NCBI RefSeq assembly: GCF_023343835.1
Contig: NC_064439.1
Location: forward strand, 42,091,508 to 42,155,507
DNA from: Lagopus muta
Taxonomy: Eukaryota > Chordata > Aves > Galliformes > Phasianidae
Direction of reading: 5' to 3'
DNA length: 64,000 bases
Part shown: piece by piece, positions 24,001 through 34,785 of the stretch
Position numbering within the stretch: the first letter of the stretch is position 1
How the letters are laid out: each line of letters opens with the position of its first letter
Notes under the pieces: model-generated
The model's database searches: none
What the model was told of the DNA's origin: nothing
Seen by the model: only the letters and a program-made list of their open reading frames with translations
Made by a program: the position numbers and the translations under genes

Positions 24001-27000
24001 TTGGAGCTGTTGGATCAGAGCCTACCTGAGTCCTAGAAAGAAGTTCTAAAGCAACATAAGGTAAATAACATTTATAAGGGCTCCTTCCTAGCTAAATAAT
24101 AAATACCAACACCTGGAAATACCTGTGTTCTTCAGTGTTCTGAGTGAGTGATTACACAGAATCTTGAAAGGTTAATGTGTAACAAACCAACTGATAAGTC
24201 AAAACGTTTGTCCGACCAACTGAAAGAAAAGCAAGATGCAAGCAGATGCCTCAAACCTGCAGCAAACAGCTGTCTGACTTCTGAGGATGTTTTTTGAATC
24301 GACTTTCACAGCCTTCATGTAAGGCAGATATTATGCAGTACCAGAGCAGCAGAGAGACCACATTTTTTTCCCCTCTCCCCCTCCACAGAAAGCTGCCCTG
24401 TTTGTGTGCCTGCCTTGTAACAAACAAGAAGATAAACAAGACTCTGATGCCAAAGTAATCATTCTAAATCTGTTGTTTTGACCTCTAAGCCAAATTTTCT
24501 GCATTACATGCCTGTGGCTCAGATAATACAGTCCATTTTTTTCCTGACAACTGAACCCTGTAGCATATGCATTACTCTGCTCTACTGATTGCTCTCTTCT
24601 ACTATTTATCTCTGAACATACACATAGCAGGAAATACAGGGTGTAGGAAATTCGGCACCAGGAGGCATTGGTGCACCCACCCCTTCAGAGCCACTCAGCT
24701 TTGTGTGTCTGGGAAACCGAGGCACCATCTGGACACAAACCCAACTACGAACAAAATTAGAAATCCTTGCTAAACTGAAAACAGCAAGAAGGCAGATATA
24801 AATATCTGGAGGACAGTATGCTTTACCTTAATAGGTAATTTGGTGTATTTTATTTATTGGAGGGGAGATGTTCAGTGTTTCACCAGAGCACAGATTTTAG
24901 GATTGAAATCACTTCTCAAAGGCAGCCTGCACTGGATGCTGTCCAAGACGAACTCCACTTGACCCTCAGCACACAGCCTAACTACTTACTTTTCAGATAG
25001 AAAGCAGAGTTACCACATGTGCTGCTCAGGACGTGCTTTGCAGCCAGGCAGGCGACACTGTCCAGACAAATGTATATTTTTCTGGCAGTTAGAAAAACCT
25101 CATCACATTTACCACAGCAGCTTCATGGTGCAGAGCACTGAAGGCACTTTACCCATGATGGAAACCATTTCAATTTGTGCAGGGGGGGGGATTCCTCACA
25201 GCGGGCTTGTTTTACAACTACAGGGCAGGCTGGCATGCCAACCCAGCCTTCAGCAGAGCAGCTGCAGTCCAATTCAGCCTGGCTGTACCTTCACCAACAC
25301 AGCAGGCCTGGAGGCAAGGCCTGCTGGCAGGAGGGGACATGCAAACATGCTCGTGGCTCCCCAGCACCTTGGGGGAGGCTCTGGGACATGGAGCTCAGGT
25401 AGGGGCAGGGCAGGAGCACCCTGGTTTGTACGCATGTAAGTTTCAGTAAAGCTGCAGCATCCTAGTCACTGGGAACGCTGCTCTGAGATGTCACTGCAGG
25501 CAGAAAAAGGCCAGCATTAAAACTGAGGCACAGCAACAGCATTCACTGGTAGCAACATGCAGCCTGCTCCCTTCTGACATGGCAGATGGGAGAGAGACAC
25601 TTTAGCAGGGCGCACTGTGACAGGACGAGGGGAAATGGTTTCAAACTAAAAGAGGGGGGATTTAGACTGGACATGAGGAAGCAATTTTTTACAATAAAGG
25701 TGACTCAAGGTCAGATTGGACAGGGCTCTGAGCACCAGATGTAGCTGTAGGTGTCCCTGTTCATTGCAGGTGAGCTGGACTAGATGACCTCGAGGGGTTC
25801 TTTCCAACTCAGATGATCATGTGGCTAGGAAGGACTCAGGAGATGCTAGCAGGCTGACCCAACACGGAGCGCACAACAGCACGACAGGGAGCGCAGAGGC
25901 CGGAAAGAAGGGAGCAGTGCTCTCAGAAACGTGCAGCATTTGAAGTACATTTCCTCTTCTCTTTTACCAACAAATCGCCTGGGAGCAGGGAGGGAAGGGG
26001 AGAAGTCATTTCCTTGATCTGCACGGTATGGCCTTTTTGTTATTGTGTGGCTGCCAGTGGCTGGAATGGGAAGGGAAGAAGCAAACACATCCCTGAAGTC
26101 ACAATGCGCAACCTGGAGAGCGGACACTCAGATTTCTGGCAATCTGCAGCTCTCTGGATTGTGGCCATTAGTTACGAAGTGCTTTTTACCACAACATTCA
26201 CAGGAGAAAAATATTTCTATCCATCCCCTGCAGCAGACAACTGCTGCCTGAAAGCACATGGAAAATGGCAGACCTTGAGCGTGAGTCAAATGGTAGACTT
26301 GTTCTCTCACAGGGACACACAATATTTTCTATTCAGAGAAACACTGTTATTACTCCTTCCAAGCTTTTTTGTTGTTTCCCCGCTGGCATCTTCCTATTTG
26401 AAAGCCCCAGCACAGCTCCATGGAGATCACAGAATCACAGAATATCCTGAATTGGAAGGGACCCATAAGGACTGTGAAGACCAACTGCTGGCTCCACACA
26501 GGACCACCCAAAAATCAGACCACAGATGTTTCAGACCAGAGATGCTTCAGTTATTCCTGGATAAAAAAGAAACGTAGCTCTGCTTTGCTCGTCTCAGCCT
26601 CTTTCCATCTTTCTGGCCTTACTTAAAGCACAAACCATTTCATCCTGCACTGGAAAGCTCTGGAGAAGGTTGTCTTTCAGAACAAGAAGCAAACAGCTGT
26701 TTTTTCAGCTCTCACTAACACACCTTGTTAGATGTGGAAGAAAGCTACTTCTTAACCAAACATACAGAAAAAGAAGTGACCACTAAAACCTCCACAACCA
26801 CACATATCTCTGTTGTGCTCAAGACAATAATATCAGTTCTAAAAGAAGGGCGCAAAGCGTTTATTTTTAAAGCACCAGTTGCACAGCTGTAATTTTAGAA
26901 ATTTAACACAGGCGTAACCTGCTGCTGGGTTATCTGTCACACAAAAGATCTGTGAGGAAGGGCAGCTTGGAGGCTGCTGGGGCACAAATGGAGAAAGGTC

Positions 27001-30000
27001 CCTGAAGCTGCAGCCAGGGATTCTTTCTGCAGATTTCAAGTCAGCTCATAAGAAAAAAGGGGCAAGCTGCTGCTGCTGAGCCTATAGGGAAACTCATCCT
27101 GTGCTAACACCCCTTTTCTTTCCAGTTTTCCTGCTTTCAGCCAGATGACAGCAAAATAGTGCACTGACAGCATAGGTGAGGCAGGGCAGTTGGTGCTGGA
27201 CAGCTGGGAAATGTGCTGCAGTTCAAGGTTCAGCTACTATTAGAGAGCACACACATCTGTCTATATTTATTCCTGCTTTGCAGCTCCAAATAAAACACGA
27301 GGCCTTCCAGTCCTGATGAGTTTACACTTCTAAATACAACACAGGAGAAAAAAAACCACAAAAGCTCATCTTGGAAAACCAAACTGATACATACATGAGC
27401 ACCAGATGGATTATTATTATTTTTACAACTGCCACATACACAGCTACATTTCTAAAAATACGCTACTAACTGGGGGGAAACATAACAAAACTCAAAACCA
27501 CCACCTTACAAACACAATTTGAAGTAAGAAGCCCGGTTTCTCAACCCAGCTCCATAGCAAAACTCCTCTTATTTTATTTATTTATTTATTTATTTTAAAC
27601 ATGTGGTTTCTGGCAGCAGGAGATGGCCAGCTAACGGTGAACTCGGTTGCCCACCATGCAGAGGTGAGTACTGACATGCAGAGAGCATCCTGCCAGCAGC
27701 TGGCTGCGAGCTGTCTAATGTGGTGGCACAACAGCTGTAAAGTCCTTCTGGACACCAAAAAGCCCTGAGTCCTAGTTAGGGCAATACTTACTGCCACTTT
27801 TGAAACAAAGCACTCATATAAATAAGAAAATGTGGCTATAGTTGAGAGACAAAGGAATGAAAACAACCTCCCCACACACCAGAAAGCAGAAAACAAGCAC
27901 AATTTGAAATATCTTTCCTAAATGCCTAGCAAGAATCTATTCAAAAACAAACAGCGAGCACTGCCACAGAGGCACACAGCTGCAGCAGCCTCCAGCTGGC
28001 AGACAAATGGATAACCGCATCCTTCTGTTTTCCTCCTTACACCAGAAAAATATTCACCAGACGAACCCATTACAGGGCTCGAGCAGCTTGAGCAGCAGCA
28101 CCAGGCAGGGTTACTTACTGCAGGCTCCACAGGTGAAGCAGCCATCGTGGTAGAGGTTGCCCATGGCCTGGCAGGCCTGGTTGGCTCCATACACCCCTTT
28201 GCTGCACTTCACACAGGTTCCTAGAAGAGATAGAGGGCAAGAGAGGTCAGGAGCAGGTCTGAGGAGCACACTGGTTCACATGGGGCTGGGTGCTTCAGTT
28301 ATGAGGGTCACCACACCTGCCCTGCACTGCTCAGCTGAAGACCAGATACCACGTAGGTGACATGGGTGTCATGAATCCTGAGAAATGCTGCCACCGAGGC
28401 CATCCAAACTGTGACCTCAGTCCCAGACTCATCTTACAAAGGGATATGGACAGGAAGGAGCCGTGCTGGGGCTCCCAACATATCAGGCCATATGGGCAGG
28501 ACAGCCTCCTGGAGATCCTTAGTCATGCTGTGGTTAGCAAAGCTCTGCTGCTTTTGGGTATTGCATGCTCCACAGCAATTGGAAAGGTCTTGTCAGAGCT
28601 GGGGAGAAAACTACTGGGGAGCAGTGCTGGAAATCACACCCACACTGACAGCCCAGGTTTGGTTTTGCAGTCTCTTCTCACTGTCAGAGCGCTGCCCCAA
28701 GGCCTACTATGCCCAGAACCTGAGCCCACACCAACCAAAGCCTCCAGGGAGGCTGCAGAGGATGAGAAGTTGCTCTGTTTTGGTCACATCAGACCTGAGG
28801 GGAAAGGCTGGCCTGGCCGCAGGCCCATCCCCACATGGTTGGCACGAGGTTTGTGGAACGTGCTCTCTTCAAACTAAGTAGATTTATCTCCATTATCTAT
28901 TGAAAGAAACACTTTAAGAAAGCAAATATGATCAGCAATGAAAGATGAGATAAATCACGCAAGCATTACCACAAAAAAAAAAAAAGACAAGATAAGAAAA
29001 AGTTGGCTTTTTGCACGCCTGTGTTCTCTTCCAGGCATGTAGGATCAGCTCCAGCCCGACAGTTGTGCAATGCCCCGGCACAGAAGCAAAGGCCAGCTCA
29101 CACAGCTCCCTTCTGACTGCAGCAACGCAGAGCTGTGAGCGGAAAAACTGCAGGTTTTGCTGTTTAAAACCTTTCCATTATATCCACCAAGCTTTCCAGA
29201 GAAGCAACACGCTGGAAGTGCCTGCGTTTTTCCCCTCTCTGTGCCAGGGAGCAGCTGCTGCAGAAAATTATCTGTGTGCTCTGTATATGAGCAGCAATGA
29301 GCTCCCTTCCATCCACTCTGTGCCCCGGCCTGTTGAGGTTGTGGAACGCAGGCAGTGGCTGTGTGCAGCCCAAGGACAGATGGCCTGGCCATATCCTGTG
29401 GTTGCCCAACATCCACCATCCATACCCACCCCTTGCTGCCCCACACCCCTCTCTCTTATGCTGCCCTTCTTTCACCTTCTGCTTAACCCTCCTATCCACT
29501 ATTTAGCCCTCCTGGGACATGGAAAATCAAGACAAAGAATGAAAAACCTTGGTTACTTCACCATGCTTACATGAGTGTCAGTTTGAGCAGACAGTCCCCC
29601 AGTATCAGGCCCCTAGGCTCATGTGGCATTACAGGGGAGGAACAAGAGTTTTCTCCCACAGCACTGGAGCGGTGAGCCTGGAGCACATGCGCAGCAGCCA
29701 GAAATTCACACTCGAGTGCACAGGCAGAAAGGCAGCCGGATCTGGAAAGGGCACGGGATGCAAACTGCTGATTGCAGTCCAATTTCTGCTGGTCGGGCAG
29801 CTCAACCCAAGCAACAAAGAAGCCTCTGTTCCCTGTCACATCGGACGCATCACGTGGAAGGTGACGAGCCCCCAGGGTACAGCGTCCCTGTGTCCAGGGA
29901 GCCAGAGCTCATCAGTGCCAGCAGCAAGCAGCGTGGCTGCTGGGAAAGGCTACCAGACACCTAACCTATCTGTCTGTCTGTCCAGGATGTCAGTCCCAGC

Positions 30001-33000
30001 TCCAAAGCTCAACACGTGGACTCGTGCTCCCACAGGACTCAAACACTTTGAATGCATTTCCTCTGAATGCTGCTATGTCACATTTGCTGGGAGGTACACA
30101 CATACTAACACCTCTGAGATCACCTTTCTGTCTGCTTGGGCACACCACAGCCAACCACAAATGCAGCCTTTGGGCCCCAAGGCAACTTGCTCTTACCTTG
30201 CTCCCAGCTTGTGCAGGGAGGAGATGCATGAAGTCACATCTTCAGTGTTCCAGACCCCGCTCTTGAAGACCCACCAGTGCTTCCACCACAACAACCACCA
30301 CGACTCACGCACACATTTTTCAAAGACTGCCTGCTGAAATAGACTTCCCTACGTCACACCCAATGTGATACTTTCGGTTCCTCTGTCTTTACATCACACC
30401 ATCTCCAAAACCCAATGCCACCTCCCTGTGGCTCACTGTAACTTCATCATCTCTTCACAAGACCCCACAGTCAGCACTGAGGGGACACGGCCTTCCCACA
30501 CACTGCATTCCTCAGCAAGCTGCTATTGCCCACCAAGCAACCTCATGTCTCATAGTGCTGGTTTCAAGACCAGTGTGAAACCGAGTGCCTGGAAAACAGG
30601 GCAGCCTGGCACCCTCATCACTCAGTAGCATCACTGACTTCATTACTTATAGCAAGAAAGAAAGAACCACAAGGTTGATAAATGTAATTTTTTTGCCCTA
30701 TCTTTGCATGCAATGTTGAACCCCAACTGCACGCAGTGCTGGTGAAGTACAAAGCGCCATCAAACTCCTCTGAGACATTTCAAGTACCTTGCAGGGATGC
30801 GAGAGATTATGTGAACTCCAGTGCAAAATGAATGAGACTCCTTATGACTTTCAGTCCACGCTGCAACAGCATCCTAGCTGGGATATCTACGGATCTCTGT
30901 CTGACCTCCTTCCTCTTTCTTTCCTTTTCTTTTTTGCTTTACAAACCCAGCTGAGCTCCCACAAGGAGGGCTGCGGTGTGCTCCCAACACAATGCACAAC
31001 ACCAACTCCACTGTGCACACAGCTTCCAAGCAGAGCTGCTGCACTCGGGATTGATTCCACCCACTTGTACACGCTGGGGCTCCAGGTCCACCCAGGACTT
31101 CAGCTGCTCACCAACAGCACTGCATCTGCTGAGGGAATGAAACTTGTGGATGTGTTAAGTGGATGGCTGCTGGATGCTGGGGGGGGCAGCCCAGGGCTTT
31201 GCTGCCAAACGAGATGTGTGAGGCCCTGCTAACGTACCTGCAGCACATCAGCTCTGCTGTGAGCAATAAGGAAGGAAGTCAAAACACCTAACAAATATTT
31301 ATAACCAGAAAATCATTTGTAAGTGTTGTTTAAGAAAACCTCTCGGTAACACTTTGGATAGGCTTTATCAGATGGAGATTTGTGAGCACTGGTCAAAGCA
31401 CAATACTGCATGCTACAGCTCTAAAGGTATCCTTTCCTGCCCGTGGGTGAAGGAACCCCAGTTATCAGTGATTGCTGTCAGGATCTCTGGCAGTCACAGC
31501 AGGTTGGCGGCAATCAGGCACCTCTCCTTGCTGGATGCTCCCCAGAGTGGACTGTGTAGGCTGTCCTGGCTTGCTCCCAGCAGCAGCCCCAGGCTGGGGC
31601 TCTATCTGCTCCTGAGGTTCAGTGGGCAGTGATGGAAGGACTGCCTCCCACCCCTCAGGTGACACCCGAGGCTCCCCACATAAACTATGTTAGCACTTGA
31701 GAGCATGCCTGGAGAACCTGGATTCTTCCAAAGGCACACACAGCCCACATAGCTCGCATTGCTAAAAAAAAAAAATCAAAACAAAAACAACCTTGGCTTT
31801 GTTTGCTTCTTTCTCTTCACTTATTCCTATTCTGAACAGATAAATGTGCTGCATACAGTCAGCGAGTGCTGACAGATGACCAGGCTCCCTGCTGCTCTTC
31901 AGCAGGGCATCCTATCCACATTATGCCTCGTCACTGCTTTATCCTGTCCTAGGACAAACCTTACAAACCTTCATCTTCAAATGGTGAAGAAAAAAGCAGC
32001 TCCTTTCCTACAGACAGAGTTGCTCATGATGAATACCTGATCCAGGCAGAGATGGACCAGCAGTCCTCCCATGCAGAGCTGAGGCTCCCACCACCCTCTT
32101 GCACACCTGCACCCCACCCCTCACCCCCTGGCCCCCTCTCCCTGCTCTCACACACCAGGCGCCATGCAGAGCCTGTTCCAGAGCCCTGCCAAGCGGCCCG
32201 GCTGGGAGCCAGGATTACTGCTCCCTCACTGTAAACGTCGTGTGAGACAAAAGTCTCCCGCTTGCTGCTGCCACCTGTTTTATGACAAAAAGGTACAAAT
32301 AAATCTAGCCTATTACTCCACCTGCCTGCTTTCTCACCTCGTTCCCACGCACATTCTGTAGCAGCTATGATCCCACTGGCTTACTGGCAACCAGCAAAAT
32401 CATTTTTGCATGCTGTCTCCTATGAGCTTTCTCTCCAAGCCCATGCTCACACAGGGCTCCTCAGAGCAGCACTACAGTGAGGACCCATGAGCTCCTTGGA
32501 GCAGCACACTCCCAGCTCAGCACGCAAAGCACCAGAGCGTGCCTGCAGGCTGCAGCAAGCCCCATAACGCAGCAGGACACATCACTTTTCTGCCAGAGGA
32601 CAGAAACCTATCTGCCTGCCACAAAGCTAAACTTGATCTCAAGCCCTGAGATAAACAATCACAGCAAAGCCCTCTGCAGGCAAGCGTACTGCCTGATGCC
32701 AAGAAACACACTTACTATGCAATTTGCAACTAAATGCTCAGCGTGCCTTCACTGCGCCCACCCTGCTGCTCAATCACAGAGCGGCAGGGAGAAAGGAACG
32801 CTCACTGCAGCCATGACTTTTTGCTATTCCATGGTACTAAACCAGTTTGGTAGGACACTCCTATTCTCCTCCAATATCCTCGCATGTAAGTGGACTCTCC
32901 ACCACAAAGCACCAACACAAACCTGTTGGGCTGTCCAAGCTTTTGGTCCACAAGTCAACTACTCCTCCCAAATACATGCAACCCACTCATCATTTGAGAG

Positions 33001-34581
33001 CCAATGAGGACCAACACCTGGGGCACAGAAAATCTGCTGACTATGGGAAACCCTCCTATCCACAAAGCGTCTCCCTGAGGGATCCCTCAAGTGTGTAGTC
33101 AGCTCCTTCAGGGCCACTCCAGCAGCAGCTCCCTCGCAGGTCACACAACCAAGGACCACTGCAGCACAGCCACGTCAGGTACAGCTGAGCACTCATCCTC
33201 CTACAGGTCTGGTTGTCCCTATGGCCTCTTGTGAGCCCAACCACATTCCTGCCCTACATGGCACATAGGTGTGATGCCATCCTGCTCCTTGGCAGGCTCC
33301 TTTCCATCCAAACATGCTCAGGTAACGTACTTTGAGCACATGGAGAATGGTCAATGTTGTGAAGAGAAAACCCTCCTGAAAGGAAGAAATTCCTGGCCAG
33401 CAATGGTGGACCGTCCCAAAGATACTGCTAGATCTGGTGCTCAGCACTGTTCTCCCATGGCTGCTGTGCTATGAAACTTAAGGATTAAGAAGACGGCAAC
33501 ATTGAAATAAGAGTTTCCAGTACCTGTGATGAGAAACTGTTAAATTAAAGAAATTGAAAATGCATAACCCAACAGCAGCAGTATTGACACACACGGTGAA
33601 GGCATGAACCTGCCACCACATACAGCAAGGAGCCATCTCACACCTAGGCATGCATCACATCCTGTCGCAGCTGTGCTTACCAAAGTAGTCAGCCTTGGGC
33701 CGCGCATCCATCTCCTGCTCCAGGCGCTGAGTGAGTGCTTCCAGCTTCAGCTCAGCTGCAGACGGCCCCTGCTCTGGCTGTTGGAGGGTCTGGCAGGGCA
33801 ACTTCACCTTGGCCACGCCGCAGCCCTCCTGGTGCCCGCCGTCAGGATAGAGGCTGCTCGTGCCCTCCTTGAAAGGCTGCTTTGGCGTATCTGAAGTCAG
33901 CGGCCCACGTGCTGCTGCCAGGTGTGAGGCACCCAACTCGGGGCCGCCGTTGGGCCGGTGGTTGTGGCCGTGGGCCACAAAATGACTGGAGAGACTGGGG
34001 TGGATGCCAGCTTGCTGGTAGTCCACGCTGGGGCCCCCAGGAGCAGAGCTGGGTGGCAAGGGCCGTGAGCCACCCTGGTACCACAGCTGGCCGCCATCTG
34101 TGCTTGGCCCATCCACACCGGCTCTTGGCCCGCAGGGCTCAGTGAGGGCCAAAAAACCTGGGCTTGGCTGTGCCGCAGAGCCTGAGAAGGAGGACCTGTG
34201 TTGCGGCGTGGCTGCTGGTGCCCCATCCGAGGGACCCGCAGGGCTGCGCACCTGCGAGAAGGAGGAGGACCTCTGCCCGGCTGGCTTCTGCTCCTGGCCC
34301 TGGCTGCCCCGCCGGTCATCACCACCATTCTCCTGAGGGTCTCCGCGGGGCTCTGCTTCCCAGCCTCGCCGCACAGCCTGGGAGCCGGGGGATTGCGGCT
34401 CCCCAGGCACAGGGAAGGCTCTGCAGGTGCCCGGCCGCCCGCTGCTAGGGCCCTCAGCTGCCACCTGGGGCAGGGTGCCGGCGGCTGAACCCAGGGGTGG
34501 CTTGGCACCGCGAGAAGCGGGCAGGCCGGGCCGGGATGCAGCCAAGCCAGCCCCACCATTGAGGGAAGCGGTGGCCATCAG

Positions 34582-34614
<33 letters not shown>

Positions 34615-34785
34615 GAGGTGGATCTTGGCCATCTTGGTGGCAAAGACCCGCCGGGTCTCCTCGAACTCCGGGTTGTTGCCGGCCGCTCTGTCCACTCGAA
34701 AGAGCCCGTCCTTGGAAGCCTCGTACATGTTGAGGTCCTCGATGAACTTGCTGGCCTCCAGGCCCAGGTCGTCGTACTTGTCCAT
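11931..34785 (-). CDS. LIMD1: LIMD1, LIM domain-containing protein 1 (complete, eight coding exons)
   Basis: LIMD1 is an Ajuba/Zyxin-family adaptor that shuttles between focal adhesions, cytoplasmic P-bodies and nucleus. It is known to scaffold PHD2-VHL for HIF1 turnover, miRNA silencing complexes and Hippo-pathway LATS kinases. Coding exons are 33681-34785, 28119-28220, 17560-17627, 16273-16335, 14816-14946, 13681-13732, 12947-13015 and 11931-12068, totalling 1728 nt (575 residues plus stop) in one frame. The start [20 protein letters not shown] is near-identical to human LIMD1. Residues 58-66 are nine glutamines. LIM1 spans about 371-424, LIM2 436-487 and LIM3 496-557, with zinc-ligand Cys/His/Asp spacing intact. 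The human protein is 676 residues; the shortfall lies in the variable pre-LIM part of exon 1. Ajuba and WTIP are excluded by the LIMD1-specific N-terminus and the LARS2/SACM1L neighbours. Confidence 0.97.
12069..12946 (-). other. LIMD1: LIMD1 intron 7
   Basis: This is an intron of 878 bases with GT donor and AG acceptor on the minus strand. I see nothing else in it. Confidence 0.85.
12947..13015 (-). CDS. LIMD1: LIMD1 coding exon 7 (middle of LIM3)
   Basis: The exon is 69 nt, encoding 23 residues, [20 protein letters not shown] followed by HCE. It is nearly identical to human LIMD1 (one K/R change) and carries the central HXXC-type zinc ligands of LIM3. Junctions are TTACAG at the acceptor and GAG|GTAGGG at the donor, phase 0 at both ends. 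Confidence 0.96.
13016..13680 (-). other. LIMD1: LIMD1 intron 6
   Basis: This is an intron of 665 bases. I see no repeat, RNA gene or extra exon in it. Confidence 0.85.
13681..13732 (-). CDS. LIMD1: LIMD1 coding exon 6 (start of LIM3)
   Basis: The exon is 52 nt. Its first base completes the lysine codon begun in exon 5, then it encodes [17 protein letters not shown], the first two cysteines of LIM3. The human sequence ends PPE here instead of PSE. Donor is GAG|GTGAGA. Confidence 0.95.
13733..14815 (-). other. LIMD1: LIMD1 intron 5
   Basis: This is an intron of 1083 bases containing an A run near 13945 and an old MIR-like SINE at about 14620-14745. I see nothing else. Confidence 0.8.
14620..14745 (-). 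mobile_element. Old MIR-like SINE fragment
   Basis: The plus strand reads TTAAGTGACTTTCTCAGTTA, CACAGGAAGCCAATAGCAGG, and later TCTAACCCC and CTGGCTTCTAATCC. This has the order and spacing of the antisense MIR/CORE-SINE body, in which a sequence close to AAGTNACTTGCCCAAGGTCACACAG precedes the tRNA-derived B-box complement. It is strongly diverged, consistent with insertion before the bird-mammal split. Family assignment needs a profile search. Confidence 0.55.
14816..14946 (-). CDS. LIMD1: LIMD1 coding exon 5 (LIM2 body)
   Basis: The exon is 131 nt, entered after TTGCAG in phase 0. It encodes [20 protein letters not shown], then [20 protein letters not shown] and DYH plus two bases of a lysine codon. 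It carries most zinc ligands of LIM2 (HXXCXXCXXC and the CXXD pair) and differs from human at only two residues. Donor is AA|GTAAGG. Confidence 0.96.
14947..16272 (-). other. LIMD1: LIMD1 intron 4
   Basis: This is an intron of 1326 bases. A T run lies near 15061. I see no supported gene or transposon in it. Confidence 0.8.
16273..16335 (-). CDS. LIMD1: LIMD1 coding exon 4 (LIM1-LIM2 linker and start of LIM2)
   Basis: The exon is 63 nt encoding [20 protein letters not shown] plus M. It supplies the first CXXC of LIM2 (CFIC). It differs from human at one residue (CFLC). Junctions are TTGCAG at the acceptor and ATG|GTAAGT at the donor, phase 0 at both ends. It was too short to appear as a stand-alone reading frame and was found by similarity and frame. 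Confidence 0.95.
16336..17559 (-). other. LIMD1: LIMD1 intron 3
   Basis: This is an intron of 1224 bases, AT-rich in its central part. I see no supported feature in it. Confidence 0.8.
17560..17627 (-). CDS. LIMD1: LIMD1 coding exon 3 (second half of LIM1)
   Basis: The exon is 68 nt. It completes a serine codon with exon 2 and encodes [20 protein letters not shown] plus FL, identical to human LIMD1. It carries the last two ligands of LIM1 (C and D of CEED). Junctions are CCTTAG at the acceptor and CTG|GTAAGC at the donor. Confidence 0.97.
17851..17870. repeat. Short TA microsatellite
   Basis: TGTATATATATATATATACA is a palindromic TA repeat about 20 bases long within LIMD1 intron 2. Confidence 0.9.
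19760..20822 (+). mobile_element. CR1 LINE fragment with reverse-transcriptase remnant and 3' end
   Basis: This is the longest CR1 copy in the window. Near 19909-19935 the plus strand encodes [10 protein letters not shown], which contains the Y/FADD catalytic signature of the LINE reverse transcriptase, then DTVEGRDAI. Later segments match the CR1 thumb and C-terminal part, for example [20 protein letters not shown] near 20431-20500. The end at 20795-20822 (GCCATTCTATGATACCATGA) resembles the CR1 terminal octamer repeats. The frame is broken by several frameshifts and stops, so it is inactive. It is inserted antisense to LIMD1. A copy of the local CR1 sequence is duplicated near 19968-20000. 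Confidence 0.9.
19991..20010. repeat. Perfect hairpin inside CR1 fragment
   Basis: GGGACATCAAAAGATGTCCC is an 8-base perfect inverted repeat around an AAAA loop. It sits beside a short direct duplication (ATCTAAAGGGACACC and ATCCAAAGGGACATC, from 19970), so the block looks like a local replication-slippage product. Confidence 0.8.
21725..22250 (+). mobile_element. CR1 LINE 3' fragment
   Basis: Recognisable CR1 stretches include GTTCAGTCTGGAGAAGAGGA, CAGGTTGGACATTAGGAAGA followed by ATTTCTTCTCAGAGAGAGCA, and the end GTGATCTTAGAGGTCTTTTC plus GATTCTGTGACTATG. It is a 5'-truncated copy with broken frames, in LIMD1 intron 2. Confidence 0.9.
22552..22685 (-). mobile_element. CR1 LINE 3'-end fragment, reverse orientation
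   Basis: On the plus strand the sequence begins AATCCTAGAATCGTAGCAAC, then GTGGAAAGGGACCTCCAAAA, and includes GATGATCATCTAGCACTCTG. This is the reverse complement of a CR1 3' end. Divergence is higher than in neighbouring copies, so this is probably an older insertion. Confidence 0.7.
25605..25825 (+). mobile_element. CR1 LINE 3' fragment
   Basis: The segment includes GACGAGGGGAAATGGTTTCA, GGGGATTTAGACTGGACATG followed by AGGAAGCAATTTTTTACAAT, and GAGCTGGACTAGATGACCTC with TTCTTTCCAACTC at the end. It is a typical short CR1 copy with no coding capacity. Confidence 0.9.
26428..26540 (-). mobile_element. CR1 LINE 3'-end fragment, reverse orientation
   Basis: The plus strand reads CACAGAATCACAGAATATCC then TGAATTGGAAGGGACCCATA, the classic reverse complement of the CR1 3' terminus. 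It then continues into CR1-like text (CACACAGGACCACCCAAAAA). Confidence 0.9.
27569..27596. repeat. TTTA microsatellite
   Basis: About six tandem TTTA units in LIMD1 intron 2. It is a simple tetranucleotide repeat. Confidence 0.9.
28119..28220 (-). CDS. LIMD1: LIMD1 coding exon 2 (first half of LIM1)
   Basis: The exon is 102 nt, entered in phase 1 after a TCTAG acceptor. It completes a glycine codon and encodes [20 protein letters not shown], then [13 protein letters not shown] and one base of a serine codon. It supplies C371, C374, H393, C396, C399 and C402 around LIM1. Donor is A|GTAAGT. Confidence 0.96.
28221..33680 (-). other. LIMD1: LIMD1 intron 1
   Basis: This is an intron of about 5.5 kb. 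Several plus-strand open frames of 150-260 codons occur between 28360 and 31230. None shows a known domain and none carries a typical exon structure, so I do not call a gene. No clear transposon is visible. Confidence 0.7.
33681..34785 (-). CDS. LIMD1: LIMD1 coding exon 1 (N-terminus and pre-LIM region)
   Basis: The exon encodes residues 1-368 plus one base. The start ATG at 34783-34785 is chosen because [20 protein letters not shown] matches the human N-terminus and the Kozak context is strong (GGGATGG). Conserved features are the first 57 residues, a 9-glutamine run (58-66), and the segment [20 protein letters not shown] before the LIM domains. Between them lies a Pro/Ser/Gly-rich stretch poorly conserved with human and about 100 residues shorter. 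The donor is TTTG|GTAAGC at 33680. The frame stays open upstream of the ATG but no further ATG is present in the nearest upstream sequence, so no longer start is supported. Confidence 0.95.

Larger units (their letters stand above)
17628..28118 (-). other. LIMD1: LIMD1 intron 2
   Basis: This is the largest LIMD1 intron, about 10.5 kb. It contains a short TA repeat (17851-17870), a TTTA repeat (27569-27596), and five CR1 fragments in both orientations between 19.76 and 26.54 kb, described separately. I see no supported gene in the rest. Confidence 0.8.

Noticed and set aside
29549-30337. A 262-codon plus-strand open frame in LIMD1 intron 1
   Set aside because: It has no recognisable domain, no strong start, and composition like the surrounding intron. 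Length alone is not enough in a 64 kb vertebrate window.
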